DNA of 27,211 bases, taken from a virus. The stretch spans positions 1 through 27,211 of IMG/VR virus record IMGVR_UViG_3300027852_000145. One strand, 5' to 3'. This document shows, one piece after another, positions 7,752 through 15,569 of the stretch. Below the pieces are notes generated by a model. That model did no database searches and was not told the DNA's origin. It saw only the letters and a program-made list of their open reading frames with translations. Both the position numbers and the translations under genes were made by a program. Each line of letters opens with the position of its first letter. The first letter of the stretch is position 1.

Positions 7752-9292
7752 CTTTTGCCAGCCCTGGCATATTCAACATCGTAACCAGTTAAAGCCCAAC
7801 TGACATCGGCCTCGGTAGAGTACCTGATAGCGTGTCGCACTCCTGTAACCCGACAGTCAATTTTACGGCCTGTACTGGGATTAAATGAATACGGCCCTTC
7901 CCATGTTACCGTGTCCTGTATGCTCATCTGTGACCCAACCCACACATCAATATCAACATCACCGCTCTCGATGTGCGGATAAACTTGCGTGATAGTGTGA
8001 AGGTCTGAGCAGTTACCAAGATCCAAACCAATCCGCTCTGCGTAACAATACGGATTTACGGAATCAAACTGGTGTTCATTGTCAAACTGGTACAGTTTTG
8101 TATTAGCCGTACACCCAACCAAAGATGCCGAAACAGGTGAATAGCTGCGTGAACCCCACACCCCATCCCAAGTATCCCATGTGGCGTATGGAAGAGTGTC
8201 CCAGGTGTACACCGAGTCGGCCACGATCCCAGGAGCAATAAAAGTAGTATCGCTCGGCAGATCACGACTGCCCCATGTGTTATCTTCGTAGTTCCAGACC
8301 AGCGCCTTGTTTGGGTAGGTCTCTCCTCCCTCCGGATAGCACACCCACACTTCAGATGCCGCGTGGTGCTGCGTGACAAAACAGTTTGCATAATTATCTG
8401 AATCAATAGCCGACTTCAAGAAGTCCTGATTAACCTTGTCGTTCACAGTGCGGGAGTTTTGCCCATCATGGACATAGCACTTACCGCCTGAAGCCAGAAC
8501 AAAATGCTGGCCGCTGGCAAACTCTACCGCACAATCCTGTGCTAAAGCTCCGGTTAAGCCGCTAATCCGGTAGAACCTATGTACGCTTATACCACCGACC
8601 CACTGAACGCCATAGACGGCATCCTCCTTGTAGATCATCAACGCATCCCTGAGCTTTACCGCATCAACCAACAGCCCTGGAGTCTCTCCAAGCTGATTCT
8701 CTCCAGCATCGTTAGTGGTTGACGTTTCATCCCAATCAGTCGGGATAGATCCACTTGTATCAGATGCTGACCACTTGACCATGTAGGGATAGTTAGTGCC
8801 GCTCTTTGTAATGTCCAGCGCGAACAGGAATCCCTTGTATGACCGAATAACCTTCGCTTTCCAGTTACTATTCCAGCCAGTGATTTTTTGCAACATAGTC
8901 GAGGTGTTGGTGGGCAACCACATCTGCGGATCGTCATTGACATTATTAATAACCGGAATGCCATTTATTGTGCAGCCGTTCCACCTGGCCGTGCCTTTCG
9001 AGTAGTCGCCCCCACTGGATCTGGTTATGTCGGTATGCGATGCGCCATCATAAACATAGACCTTCGCAGTAGACGGATAAAGCCAGAAATAAGAAGCACC
9101 GGACGCGACCGCCATTAAATAATGAGGGACTACGGTTGGCGTAGTGAAATCATCATGCCCAGAGAACGAACCCACCTGACCATCGGCACAGCGCATATTA
9201 CCAAGCGCAGTCCATGCATTTGTGGGTAGTTGCCATGGAGCAAGATCGGAATTAAGACCAATCGCGCCAAGATTTTCAATTTGAGCTAACAT
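7748..9292 (-). CDS. Tail hub/nozzle protein (beta-propeller-like, P22 gp10-type)
   Basis: The 514-residue protein is beta-rich with repeated Trp/Tyr-containing blades, including MRCADGQVGSFSG, GIPVINNVNDDPQMW, YRISGLTGALAQDCAVEF and GQHFVLASGGKCYVHDG. This organisation is typical of podovirus hub or nozzle proteins that cap the portal vertex and keep packaged DNA in place, such as P22 gp10 and functional analogues of T7 gp12. Length is close to P22 gp10. It lies downstream of the adaptor and fibres as expected for a short-tail machine. Its ATG at 9292 has only a weak AGAGAA site, and it overlaps the next gene as ATGA. The exact family remains to be matched. Confidence 0.6.
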   Translation of the reverse strand: MLAQIENLGAIGLNSDLAPWQLPTNAWTALGNMRCADGQVGSFSGHDDFTTPTVVPHYLMAVASGASYFWLYPSTAKVYVYDGASHTDITRSSGGDYSKGTARWNGCTINGIPVINNVNDDPQMWLPTNTSTMLQKITGWNSNWKAKVIRSYKGFLFALDITKSGTNYPYMVKWSASDTSGSIPTDWDETSTTNDAGENQLGETPGLLVDAVKLRDALMIYKEDAVYGVQWVGGISVHRFYRISGLTGALAQDCAVEFASGQHFVLASGGKCYVHDGQNSRTVNDKVNQDFLKSAIDSDNYANCFVTQHHAASEVWVCYPEGGETYPNKALVWNYEDNTWGSRDLPSDTTFIAPGIVADSVYTWDTLPYATWDTWDGVWGSRSYSPVSASLVGCTANTKLYQFDNEHQFDSVNPYCYAERIGLDLGNCSDLHTITQVYPHIESGDVDIDVWVGSQMSIQDTVTWEGPYSFNPSTGRKIDCRVTGVRHAIRYSTEADVSWALTGYDVEYARAGKR

Positions 9293-9295
9293 TGA

Positions 9296-10201
9296 TTAAT
9301 TCTCTTTCCAGAATTCAACTTGCCCGTAAATTTCAGTTACTCCTAAGTTACACGCAAGACCAAATCCTGTACCAGCTACAGATGTAGCCTTATGCTGAAC
9401 TATGAAATCTTTTGCAGAAGCTATGGTAAAACGCCCCTTGATGATAGATCTTGAAACCCCACCCCCAGTCCCTGGATGCGTTGCTGTACCTACTTTCTCT
9501 ACGGCAGTGTCACTATTATTATATAGTTGGATTACATGCTTACCGCAAGCATAGCCAGGAGCGGATATAGAAAACCTATAAGTGCCTGCCGCTAAAGTAA
9601 TAACATTGGCGGATAAGGTTGCATGCCCCCCTGCATCAGCGACCTCTGTATTAAAAACAGCGGTGCTGAATGAAGTAGTAGACGCTGACCCAGAAGTACC
9701 AGCAGTTTGCTGCTCTTCTATATGAATATAATCCTCGGTCTTCACCGCATCAGTATAGGCTTTGATACTCTGCTGAGTTGCCAACTGCGTTGCGCTATCA
9801 GTAGCCATATCATCTTCATCAAGCACGGCTGTACCAGATACGGCAGTATTCAATACCGGAGAGGCCAGCTTCGCGTTAGTGGTAATCCCTGAACCATCTG
9901 CCGTCACCGACTTGGATGCTTCAACAGTGCCAAGCGTGGTTATATCATTGTAGTTTAGTTCAGCCGCAACAGCGGTAACCCCATCAAGGATGTTCAGCTC
10001 GGCAACTACAGATGTAATTCCATCAAGCGTATTTAACTCCGCCTCGGTTGCGGTCATCGGGATACCGGCAAAGTTTACAAAAGAGTTTGTCAGACCCTTC
10101 TTGATGTTTCTCAGGTGGCCGGCGCCTTCCGTTGGGTCTTCGCTCTGGCCTGGATAGTTAAGGTTTAGATCTGATATATATGTGACTGTTTCTAAGCTCA
10201 T
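9296..10201 (-). CDS. Tail fibre protein with AELN-LDG repeats and C1q/TNF-like tip
   Basis: The 301-residue protein has an N-terminal segment common to fibres (LNYPGQSEDPTEGAGHLRNIKKG). Then come three tandem copies of about 15 residues (AELNTLDGITSV, AELNILDGVTAV, AELNYNDITTLG) near 54-92. This repeat is widespread in phage tail fibres. Residues from about 180 (VITLAAGTYRFSISAPGYA ... VTEIYGQVEFWKEN) look like a C1q/TNF-type jelly roll, a common trimeric receptor-binding tip. It probably binds the host surface. The start ATG at 10201 has GAGGCGG upstream. A 44-base gap separates it from the upstream fibre gene. Confidence 0.72.
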   Translation of the reverse strand: MSLETVTYISDLNLNYPGQSEDPTEGAGHLRNIKKGLTNSFVNFAGIPMTATEAELNTLDGITSVVAELNILDGVTAVAAELNYNDITTLGTVEASKSVTADGSGITTNAKLASPVLNTAVSGTAVLDEDDMATDSATQLATQQSIKAYTDAVKTEDYIHIEEQQTAGTSGSASTTSFSTAVFNTEVADAGGHATLSANVITLAAGTYRFSISAPGYACGKHVIQLYNNSDTAVEKVGTATHPGTGGGVSRSIIKGRFTIASAKDFIVQHKATSVAGTGFGLACNLGVTEIYGQVEFWKEN

Positions 10202-10245
10202 AGCCGCCTCTTTTATGGGGGGAAGTAAATTTGCGTTATTTTAAC

Positions 10246-10758
10246 TTATGGGTAAAACGAACACTCAATAGATAGCCACGTATTAGTTGTTGCCCCTACA
10301 GTTGTAATAACGCCATCAGACCTAACCAATAGCTGCACTGCGGCGTTACCAGCTTCTAGTCCTGCGAATATCCTGTATTCTGAGGGCCGGTAAGATGCAG
10401 GAAGGGTTGTTACCCCAGTATTTAATGTCCCGTTTTTTATCAACCCCTTAACATCAATTCTGCCATCAGGCATCTTGCGGTATTGAGCTGCAGCATACAG
10501 ACCCCCATAATTCACCCAGCTATTCAATAACGAACAACTATTCCAGCCCTCTCCGGTGCGGGTGACATCGCCATCCACTTCTAATTCAGATCCGGGTGAA
10601 GTCGTTCCTATGCCCACGTTACCGCTTGCATCAATGGTCACTGCTGTTGAAGTTGCGTTGTCGTCTATCCCGACCTCTTTATAGGTTTTGGTGTTAACGT
10701 CATTAAGCCAATCAGCCTCAATGCAGGTTACTTGATCAGTAAAAGTAGTATCAGTCAC
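10246..10758 (-). CDS. Short tail fibre/collar-type protein
   Basis: The 170-residue protein carries the motif AVTIDASGNVGIGTTSPGS at about 39-57, which is very common in phage tail fibres and often precedes intramolecular chaperone or tip domains. The C-terminal part is beta-rich and ends in WLSIECSFYP, typical of a fibre tip. It is likely a second receptor-binding or collar protein. The start is GTG at 10758, with AAGGTG at good spacing, and it overlaps the previous stop by eight bases. After its stop, 44 bases hold no gene. Confidence 0.62.
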   Translation of the reverse strand: MTDTTFTDQVTCIEADWLNDVNTKTYKEVGIDDNATSTAVTIDASGNVGIGTTSPGSELEVDGDVTRTGEGWNSCSLLNSWVNYGGLYAAAQYRKMPDGRIDVKGLIKNGTLNTGVTTLPASYRPSEYRIFAGLEAGNAAVQLLVRSDGVITTVGATTNTWLSIECSFYP

Positions 10759-11002
10759 AAGTCACCTTTTCCTGTTCTGTCCAAACGTCTGAAGCCTCGG
10801 ACTGCTCTGACCAACTATCTGACGCGCCAGATTCCTTCGACCATGAGTTTGCCGCTGAAGCCTGAGCCGTCCAAGTATCTGCCGAGTCTGCTTGTTCATC
10901 CCATGAATCCGTAGTTTCTTGATCAACAAGCCAACAACATTGTCCAGCCACCGAGATCCCGGCAATAGCGATCCCGGCCTTGGTGGCAATGAAGTTAGCC
11001 AC
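10751..11002 (-). CDS. Small Trp-repeat virion-region protein
   Basis: The protein has 83 residues. A small-residue, weakly hydrophobic N-terminus (about 7-20) is followed by a strict ten-residue repeat with Trp at 24, 34, 44, 54, 64 and 74. The consensus is roughly D-S-W-S-E-Q-S-x-A-S. Similar Trp-repeat proteins are found near fibre genes of other phages, but no function is known to me. GTG 11002 is supported by GGAG seven bases upstream and overlaps the adaptor stop by eight bases. The overlapping 80-residue frame starting at 11004 is rejected because the repeat and start signal belong to this one. It may be a fibre-attachment or decoration component. Confidence 0.7.
   Translation of the reverse strand: MANFIATKAGIAIAGISVAGQCCWLVDQETTDSWDEQADSADTWTAQASAANSWSKESGASDSWSEQSEASDVWTEQEKVTCD
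10763..10912 (-). repeat. Five tandem 30-bp coding repeats (decapeptide, Trp-anchored)
   Basis: Codons 31-80 of the Trp-repeat protein form five in-frame units of ten residues, each with Trp in the fourth position from the unit start (W34, 44, 54, 64, 74). The DNA copies have diverged, so the unit is conserved mainly at protein level. Confidence 0.8.
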
Positions 11003-11597
11003 ACATTATCTCCATGTTCGTTCCAGCCCGATTTTTTTGGTCTGAGGAATACAGGGCCGCTATTCCTGCCGTCAACAGGCTTGTCCAGACAGGCAATCGC
11101 TCATCGTTCTTAATGAACGGCTCGGCCTCCAATAAAGAGGCGTATAGCAGTAAATCGGGCGCATTAGCCATCCACCAGTTTGAGGTATTACTAACGCTCA
11201 ATGGAGCAAACCCCTGGTAACAAACCAGCTCCACCACTACCCCAGATGCGAGCTGTGGAATTATCCGCAACTGATCAGCCTCAATAGACCAGTAATTAGT
11301 ATCTCCTGAATATTCACCTGATTGGTCTAGCATGGTAGGTGGCCGGTACTCTACCCTATCACCTGCAACCCTGACAGACCGCATGCCCTGGAATCTCGCT
11401 GGTAATTGTATGTAGGGAGTAGTAGTAGATGTAGTGATTCGATGCCTGGTCTCCATCGGCATAATGCGTAAATCAGGGTGACGGTTCAGCCGGATCTCGG
11501 CCAGGGTGATAAGATTCACTATCTGACTGGTCAGATCAGTTCGATCAAGCCAGTCAGCTATCGCCGCTTGTAATTCTGAATATGTGGTCAGTGCCAT
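10995..11597 (-). CDS. Head-tail adaptor protein (SU10-type/P22 gp4-like position)
   Basis: The 200-residue protein opens with TYSELQAAIADWLDRTDL and then FV/LITLAEIRLNRHPDLR, a pattern characteristic of phage adaptor proteins. These bind below the portal and link it to the tail hub. A beta-rich centre (residues about 60-125) is followed by helices near 145-190, matching the expected helical core with an embedded beta domain. Length is in the normal range. It overlaps the end of the fused methyltransferase gene by 44 bases, the start ATG being inside that gene. In the canonical order the adaptor would be close to the capsid gene; here a five-gene cassette is interposed. Confidence 0.7.
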   Translation of the reverse strand: MALTTYSELQAAIADWLDRTDLTSQIVNLITLAEIRLNRHPDLRIMPMETRHRITTSTTTPYIQLPARFQGMRSVRVAGDRVEYRPPTMLDQSGEYSGDTNYWSIEADQLRIIPQLASGVVVELVCYQGFAPLSVSNTSNWWMANAPDLLLYASLLEAEPFIKNDERLPVWTSLLTAGIAALYSSDQKNRAGTNMEIMCG

Positions 11598-12588
11598 TTT
11601 CCAACCTCTGGTTTGAAATCAATTCAACAAAGTTTAAAGGATACACCTCGCCTTCAAACCGCATTATCCATGCCTGTTTGTCATCGCACATAACCGGATA
11701 TAATCTGACCGGGCGATTCGCCCATCCAACATCCAGCCCTTTCCCTCTTTCCACAACATCCAATAGAGGGGCTCTAAAGTACCTGTCACCCCACTCAAAA
11801 TCCTGATCTAACGCCACATTCATGCTTCCGGGCAACGGACGCACACCCAATATCGTCTGTAGTTCATCTATACGCCGTTCATTAGCATACAAGAACGCCT
11901 TAGAAGCACCGCCGGCGCCTTTTATGTGTTTTCCTCTGCACTCCCTTACCGGGATGTCTTTGCGCCTTAAACGCCATACCACCCGAGTTGTCTCATGTAG
12001 GGCTGGACCTTCGTATTCGATTTCAAAATATTTGCTCGCAGTTTCCCTAATCCGGTCTTCCGTGTAACCTGGATGGATTGCTGGGTGTACGTTCATCTGC
12101 ACTACCCTGTCATCTGCCTCGGTAGGATTTTCCCACACCACCACGTCAGCCAATGTCCACAACCAGTACCAGATGCTTTCATGGTCTCCACCTGTATTCT
12201 GGTAGATATGGTGGTATAGGCTCATCATTAAAGCTACATCATAATGACCTAGATGATGATACTGATACCCTGCCTCGTAGCTTAAGAACCGCGCATCAAA
12301 TCCTTGCTCCACGGCTGACTCGTTGTTCAACGCGGGTAAGTCTACATGCCCAACCCCACGAACATCCCGGCTCCGGTCCAGACCAACAACCCTGCCGCCT
12401 CTTGATGCGGCAAGGAATGACCAGTAACCGAAATCACACCCAATATCCAAAACATTCTTACCTTTAAAATCAGGCAGAACACTAAGCAGCGCGTTGAACT
12501 TCTTCTCCATCCTGCCTGGGGGCTTCTCCAAACAATCAAAAGTAAATACCTGGTAATCTGCGGCTTCGCGTATTTCAGCGTTCTGCAT
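11554..12588 (-). CDS. SAM methyltransferase fused to DUF120 (CTP-dependent riboflavin kinase)-like domain
   Basis: The protein has 344 residues in two parts. Residues 1-210 are a class I methyltransferase: VLDIGCDFGYWS at 46-57 (SAM-binding motif I), acidic GLDRS at 69-73, and DVALMMSLYHHIY near 117-129. Residues about 217-340 match the DUF120/archaeal RibK pattern: GKHIKGAGGASKAF (219-232), LGVRPLPGSMNV (247-258), and a C-terminal FVELISNQRLENG. RibK uses CTP to phosphorylate riboflavin; whether this domain is catalytic or only binds a nucleotide or sugar nucleotide is unknown. It is the last gene of the carbohydrate cassette and overlaps the deacetylase by 14 bases and the adaptor by 44. 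The methyltransferase call is strong, the DUF120 call moderate. Confidence 0.7.
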   Translation of the reverse strand: MQNAEIREAADYQVFTFDCLEKPPGRMEKKFNALLSVLPDFKGKNVLDIGCDFGYWSFLAASRGGRVVGLDRSRDVRGVGHVDLPALNNESAVEQGFDARFLSYEAGYQYHHLGHYDVALMMSLYHHIYQNTGGDHESIWYWLWTLADVVVWENPTEADDRVVQMNVHPAIHPGYTEDRIRETASKYFEIEYEGPALHETTRVVWRLRRKDIPVRECRGKHIKGAGGASKAFLYANERRIDELQTILGVRPLPGSMNVALDQDFEWGDRYFRAPLLDVVERGKGLDVGWANRPVRLYPVMCDDKQAWIMRFEGEVYPLNFVELISNQRLENGTDHIFRITSGDS

Positions 12589-13099
12589 TATAGGTTTCCT
12601 GTTCCATATTTATCTTATATCTAGCTAGAAGCGCCACCCACTTCGGCTCTCCACCGTCAGAAGGTGAGCAATGGTTATAACACTCAAGGGCTTTCTGCTT
12701 CTGTTCCCGTTCTTCCTCAGAGAGTGTCTGAATAATCTCACCACCAAAGGTCCATAACTTACACTCAGTATGAGCCTTAACATACTCATGCACCTGCTTG
12801 TGGTGCAAGTGGCCGTATTCCCCGTCTGCACCATGCGTTACCACATGCTTGTATCTGGATAGATCCAGAAAGTCCATATGCTGCAACGGCTCATTTGCGG
12901 GAGACTCTAAAAAGGGAATCAGAACTGGATAACCACCCAACACCCTTACCGCATTAAAGAACTTAATCGCCCTCTCGGGATCTCGCATCGGCACTGTGCA
13001 ACAAATAACGTCCGGTTTATATCTGGCAATCAGTCCACCACACCACAATGACTCGTCGTCTGGATGAGCAACCACGACAGCATCTATTTTAATTGCCAT
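12575..13099 (-). CDS. PIG-L/LmbE-like zinc deacetylase
   Basis: The 174-residue protein begins with the hallmark AHPDDES at residues 11-17 (candidate zinc ligands His12 and Asp15) and has the second signature GEYGHLHHKQVH at 93-104 with His97/His100. PIG-L/LmbE enzymes remove acetyl groups from N-acetylglucosamine-type sugars on lipids, thiols or antibiotics. It is somewhat shorter than typical members (about 220-250), but both motif regions are present. The substrate is unknown; the flanking glycosyltransferases and methyltransferases suggest a sugar that is attached, deacetylated and methylated. Its ATG at 13099 lies within the preceding gene (16-base overlap), and its end overlaps the fused methyltransferase. 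Confidence 0.85.
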   Translation of the reverse strand: MAIKIDAVVVAHPDDESLWCGGLIARYKPDVICCTVPMRDPERAIKFFNAVRVLGGYPVLIPFLESPANEPLQHMDFLDLSRYKHVVTHGADGEYGHLHHKQVHEYVKAHTECKLWTFGGEIIQTLSEEEREQKQKALECYNHCSPSDGGEPKWVALLARYKINMEQETYNAER

Positions 13100-13611
13100 A
13101 GCCCAAAATCCTTTCCTTCTTCATCAGAAACTATTGACTCCAAAGGCTCTCCCAAAAGGGGTCTTAAGTCTACTCGGTTGCCTGCTATCGCATATAAGCT
13201 ATCACCGACATTACGATGATGACTCCCTGTGTTCGTTTCTTCGTGGTTATAATCGGCTAATAGGTACTCTCCATTGAACTGACTAAGTATGGCGTCAATG
13301 CCTTTCAGATCGTGGTGCCTCATCACATCCTTGCAGATGATCAGGTCACAAGGCCGCATCTTGTCTGTAAGCAGGTTGATTTCTGATAGTTTCCAGCCTC
13401 TTGGTTCCGCCCTTATCTTGGCCACTTCACGAATATTGTCGTCATACCCATGGTAGTCAACTCCCAGATCCGCAAAACAGAGCCAATAAAGATCTCCGCA
13501 CCCAGCGTCATTGATTGTTTTAATCTCATACTTTGAGACTATCTCAGTCAGAAAGCGCCTTAGTTTCTGCGTGGCCTTCAAAGAAGACCCTGGTCCGCAA
13601 TTACTCGTCAC
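13084..13611 (-). CDS. Class I SAM-dependent methyltransferase
   Basis: The 175-residue protein contains INDAGCGDLYW at 33-43 (SAM-binding motif I), VDYHGYDDN near 51-59, and CDLIICKDVMRHHD around 88-101, corresponding to motif IV of small-molecule methyltransferases. A conserved DYNHEET follows. This layout suggests methylation of a small molecule or sugar rather than of DNA; no DPPY-type motif is present. It is compact for the family. The start is GTG at 13611 with GGAAG upstream, overlapping the GT2 stop by 11 bases. The N-terminal segment from about residue 1 to 15 is short, so a missing cap domain is possible. Confidence 0.75.
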   Translation of the reverse strand: MTSNCGPGSSLKATQKLRRFLTEIVSKYEIKTINDAGCGDLYWLCFADLGVDYHGYDDNIREVAKIRAEPRGWKLSEINLLTDKMRPCDLIICKDVMRHHDLKGIDAILSQFNGEYLLADYNHEETNTGSHHRNVGDSLYAIAGNRVDLRPLLGEPLESIVSDEEGKDFGLWQLK

Positions 13612-14221
13612 GTGCAGCTTCCAGCATTGGATTAACTACTTCTCTCCACTGCCCCCCAGATGCAGATTTTGGACCCTGTGAATGCTGACCACGCACATTG
13701 ATAAATAACGGCTTGTCGATCTTTACGCAGTCGTGGTTCTTCCATAACTCCAGATAGTATTTCCAATCCTCTCCGGTATTCATATCAGGATCAAACCCAA
13801 TACCCTTCACAATCTCCCTGCGCACAAAATGTCCCATCTGTAGCGTTAAATATGGGTCAAAGGCTAGCAGTTCTTTATAACTGGTGATCTCTGGAACCTG
13901 ATACCTCCAGGCAACAATACCCTGGCTGTACTCCATTATCCGTCCAAAGACGGCATCATGCCCCGGCTGGAAGTTCTTGAAGCAGTCAGGGTGTAATAAG
14001 TCATCAGCATCCAGAAAAAAGATCCATTCGGCTTTTGATTCTGCTACTGCCTGATTCCTTGCTTGAGACCTCCCTGATTCTCCTTGAGTATCATCAACCA
14101 CTATAATATTAATGGTTTCGAACGGCCCCTTATTAAGCGTGGCAACCCGCACCGAGTTCATTGCTTTCTGGTGCAATTCTTCGTGGCCTGGACCTACAGG
14201 TATAATGATGTCTAAATTCAT
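13601..14221 (-). CDS. Family 2 (GT-A) glycosyltransferase
   Basis: The 206-residue protein shows the GT2 pattern: N-terminal strand DIIIPVGPG, NIIVVDD at about 38-44, GRSQARNQAV at 50-59, and the metal-binding FFLDADD at 68-74. TGEDWKYYLELW comes later as the catalytic-region acid. GT2 enzymes transfer a sugar from a nucleotide donor to an acceptor. There are no membrane helices, so it acts in the cytoplasm. It overlaps the previous gene by 89 bases, a far larger overlap than others here, and the next by 11. Donor and acceptor are not deducible; a virion protein or a phage-made glycan are the likeliest acceptors. Confidence 0.82.
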   Translation of the reverse strand: MNLDIIIPVGPGHEELHQKAMNSVRVATLNKGPFETINIIVVDDTQGESGRSQARNQAVAESKAEWIFFLDADDLLHPDCFKNFQPGHDAVFGRIMEYSQGIVAWRYQVPEITSYKELLAFDPYLTLQMGHFVRREIVKGIGFDPDMNTGEDWKYYLELWKNHDCVKIDKPLFINVRGQHSQGPKSASGGQWREVVNPMLEAARDE

Positions 14222-15569
14222 TCAGATTCTCACTGAGTTGATTTAAAATATCCCAGCCCTTTTTGCGTCTAAACAATCGGACTGAGTTATAAAAAGGCAT
14301 AGAGTCACCCGCCAAGCCAAATAGAAAATGTGGATTTGGATGCAACATACACCAGCAGGAAACCCCTAAGCCTCCCGCAAGGTGAACAACGCTGGTTGGA
14401 ACAGATATCACTAGATCCAATTCTGCTACCAGCGCAGCAGTATCGTCATAGTCCGATGTTTGTAATGCCCACGGGAAGTCATGGATCTTAATGCCGTGCT
14501 TACGCTCAAGAGCCTGAATTTCTTCGGTCTTGTCTTTGTACTCCAGATTCACCCAAGTCACATCTTGCTTGAGTAACGGCAGCAGATTTTCTAACTCTGT
14601 ACTGCGGCTCTCTTTCTGCGTAGTTTGAACCCCACCTGTCCAGGCAATACCTATCTTAGGCTTATATCCAAGAGACTCAAACAACGCCCTCCATTGAAGC
14701 CGCCGCATAGGGTCGGCCACCAGAAACGGTTTGCCGGTAAACTTATGTGGTTCATCCCTGAAATATTCTTGTATTTTAGACAACGGACAGGATGCATCAA
14801 GCTCCCTATTCTCTGCCCACCCCATATCATCCTGTGGCCCGTATCCATGTGATTCTAGGATGAGTGATCTACCCAACAATTTAGCAATCTTGGGGTTGAC
14901 GTGCAGGGTGACGCTCTTGCAAATTCTTCTCGCGTCCTTAACTGCAGCGGCAAAGGCTATCTGGTCACCCAGTCCTTGTTCCCCGTAAACCACAACTCTC
15001 TTGCCATGTGAGCCATCCCATTCAGGCTCGCCATTGTAATTCTTGATATTCCTGAACTCAGAGATACCCATCCCGGCGTTATAGTTGGGCCAACCGTCTT
15101 TAAAGTTACCCTTCATCAGGTAAGAAAAACCAAGGTCTACCCTCGATTGGTTGGTCTCTTTCATCGCCAAGGCTTTCTTGGCCCAGTGGATGGCCTTGTC
15201 AGGCTCTGTGCGATGCACAGCACAAGTCGCTATGTTCTGAGTAGCGATAAACTCCGCCAGCTCGTTCTGCTGCGCCTTGGCTAGTTTGAGCGCCTTTCTG
15301 AAGCATGCCTCTTCCTCATCGTAGAAGTGAAGCTCACCAGCGGACTTACCCATGTTTATCCAGCCTTCAGGTCTTTTTGGCTCTAATTGGGTAACTCGTT
15401 TATAGATCGTGTATGCAATGGACTGCTTGCCGGTCTCCAGCATGATCTGACCGAAACAGAACAGGCCCATAGGGTCACTTGGAAAACGCTCCATGTGAGG
15501 CTCTATTGCCTGCATTGCCCCAACCCAATCCTGCTGATTGATTAACTGCTTAGCCAGTTCCAGGCTCAC
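14133..15569 (-). CDS. TPR-glycosyltransferase (GT-B, GT9/GT41-like)
   Basis: The 478-residue protein has three or more tetratricopeptide-like helical repeats at about residues 1-155 (for example CFRKALKLAKAQ and AIHWAKKALAMKE). A GT-B glycosyltransferase domain follows. VVVYGEQGLGDQIAFAAAV lies at 192-210, KIGIAWTGG at 305-313, and ISVPTSVVHLAGGLG at 388-402, which is the donor-binding region of GT9/GT41-type enzymes. TPR-linked transferases often glycosylate proteins, which would suit modification of virion proteins, but the substrate is unproven. Residues 450-478 overlap the next gene and are unlike the rest (many Arg, Cys, His), suggesting an extended reading frame after loss of an earlier stop. 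It overlaps the upstream gene by four bases. Confidence 0.8.
   Translation of the reverse strand: MSLELAKQLINQQDWVGAMQAIEPHMERFPSDPMGLFCFGQIMLETGKQSIAYTIYKRVTQLEPKRPEGWINMGKSAGELHFYDEEEACFRKALKLAKAQQNELAEFIATQNIATCAVHRTEPDKAIHWAKKALAMKETNQSRVDLGFSYLMKGNFKDGWPNYNAGMGISEFRNIKNYNGEPEWDGSHGKRVVVYGEQGLGDQIAFAAAVKDARRICKSVTLHVNPKIAKLLGRSLILESHGYGPQDDMGWAENRELDASCPLSKIQEYFRDEPHKFTGKPFLVADPMRRLQWRALFESLGYKPKIGIAWTGGVQTTQKESRSTELENLLPLLKQDVTWVNLEYKDKTEEIQALERKHGIKIHDFPWALQTSDYDDTAALVAELDLVISVPTSVVHLAGGLGVSCWCMLHPNPHFLFGLAGDSMPFYNSVRLFRRKKGWDILNQLSENLNEFRHHYTCRSRPRRIAPESNELGAGCHA

Noticed and set aside
10762-11004. Alternative 80-codon frame over the Trp-repeat gene
   Set aside because: The other frame has the GTG with a good ribosome site and a regular ten-residue repeat; this one is an Arg/Leu-rich shadow.
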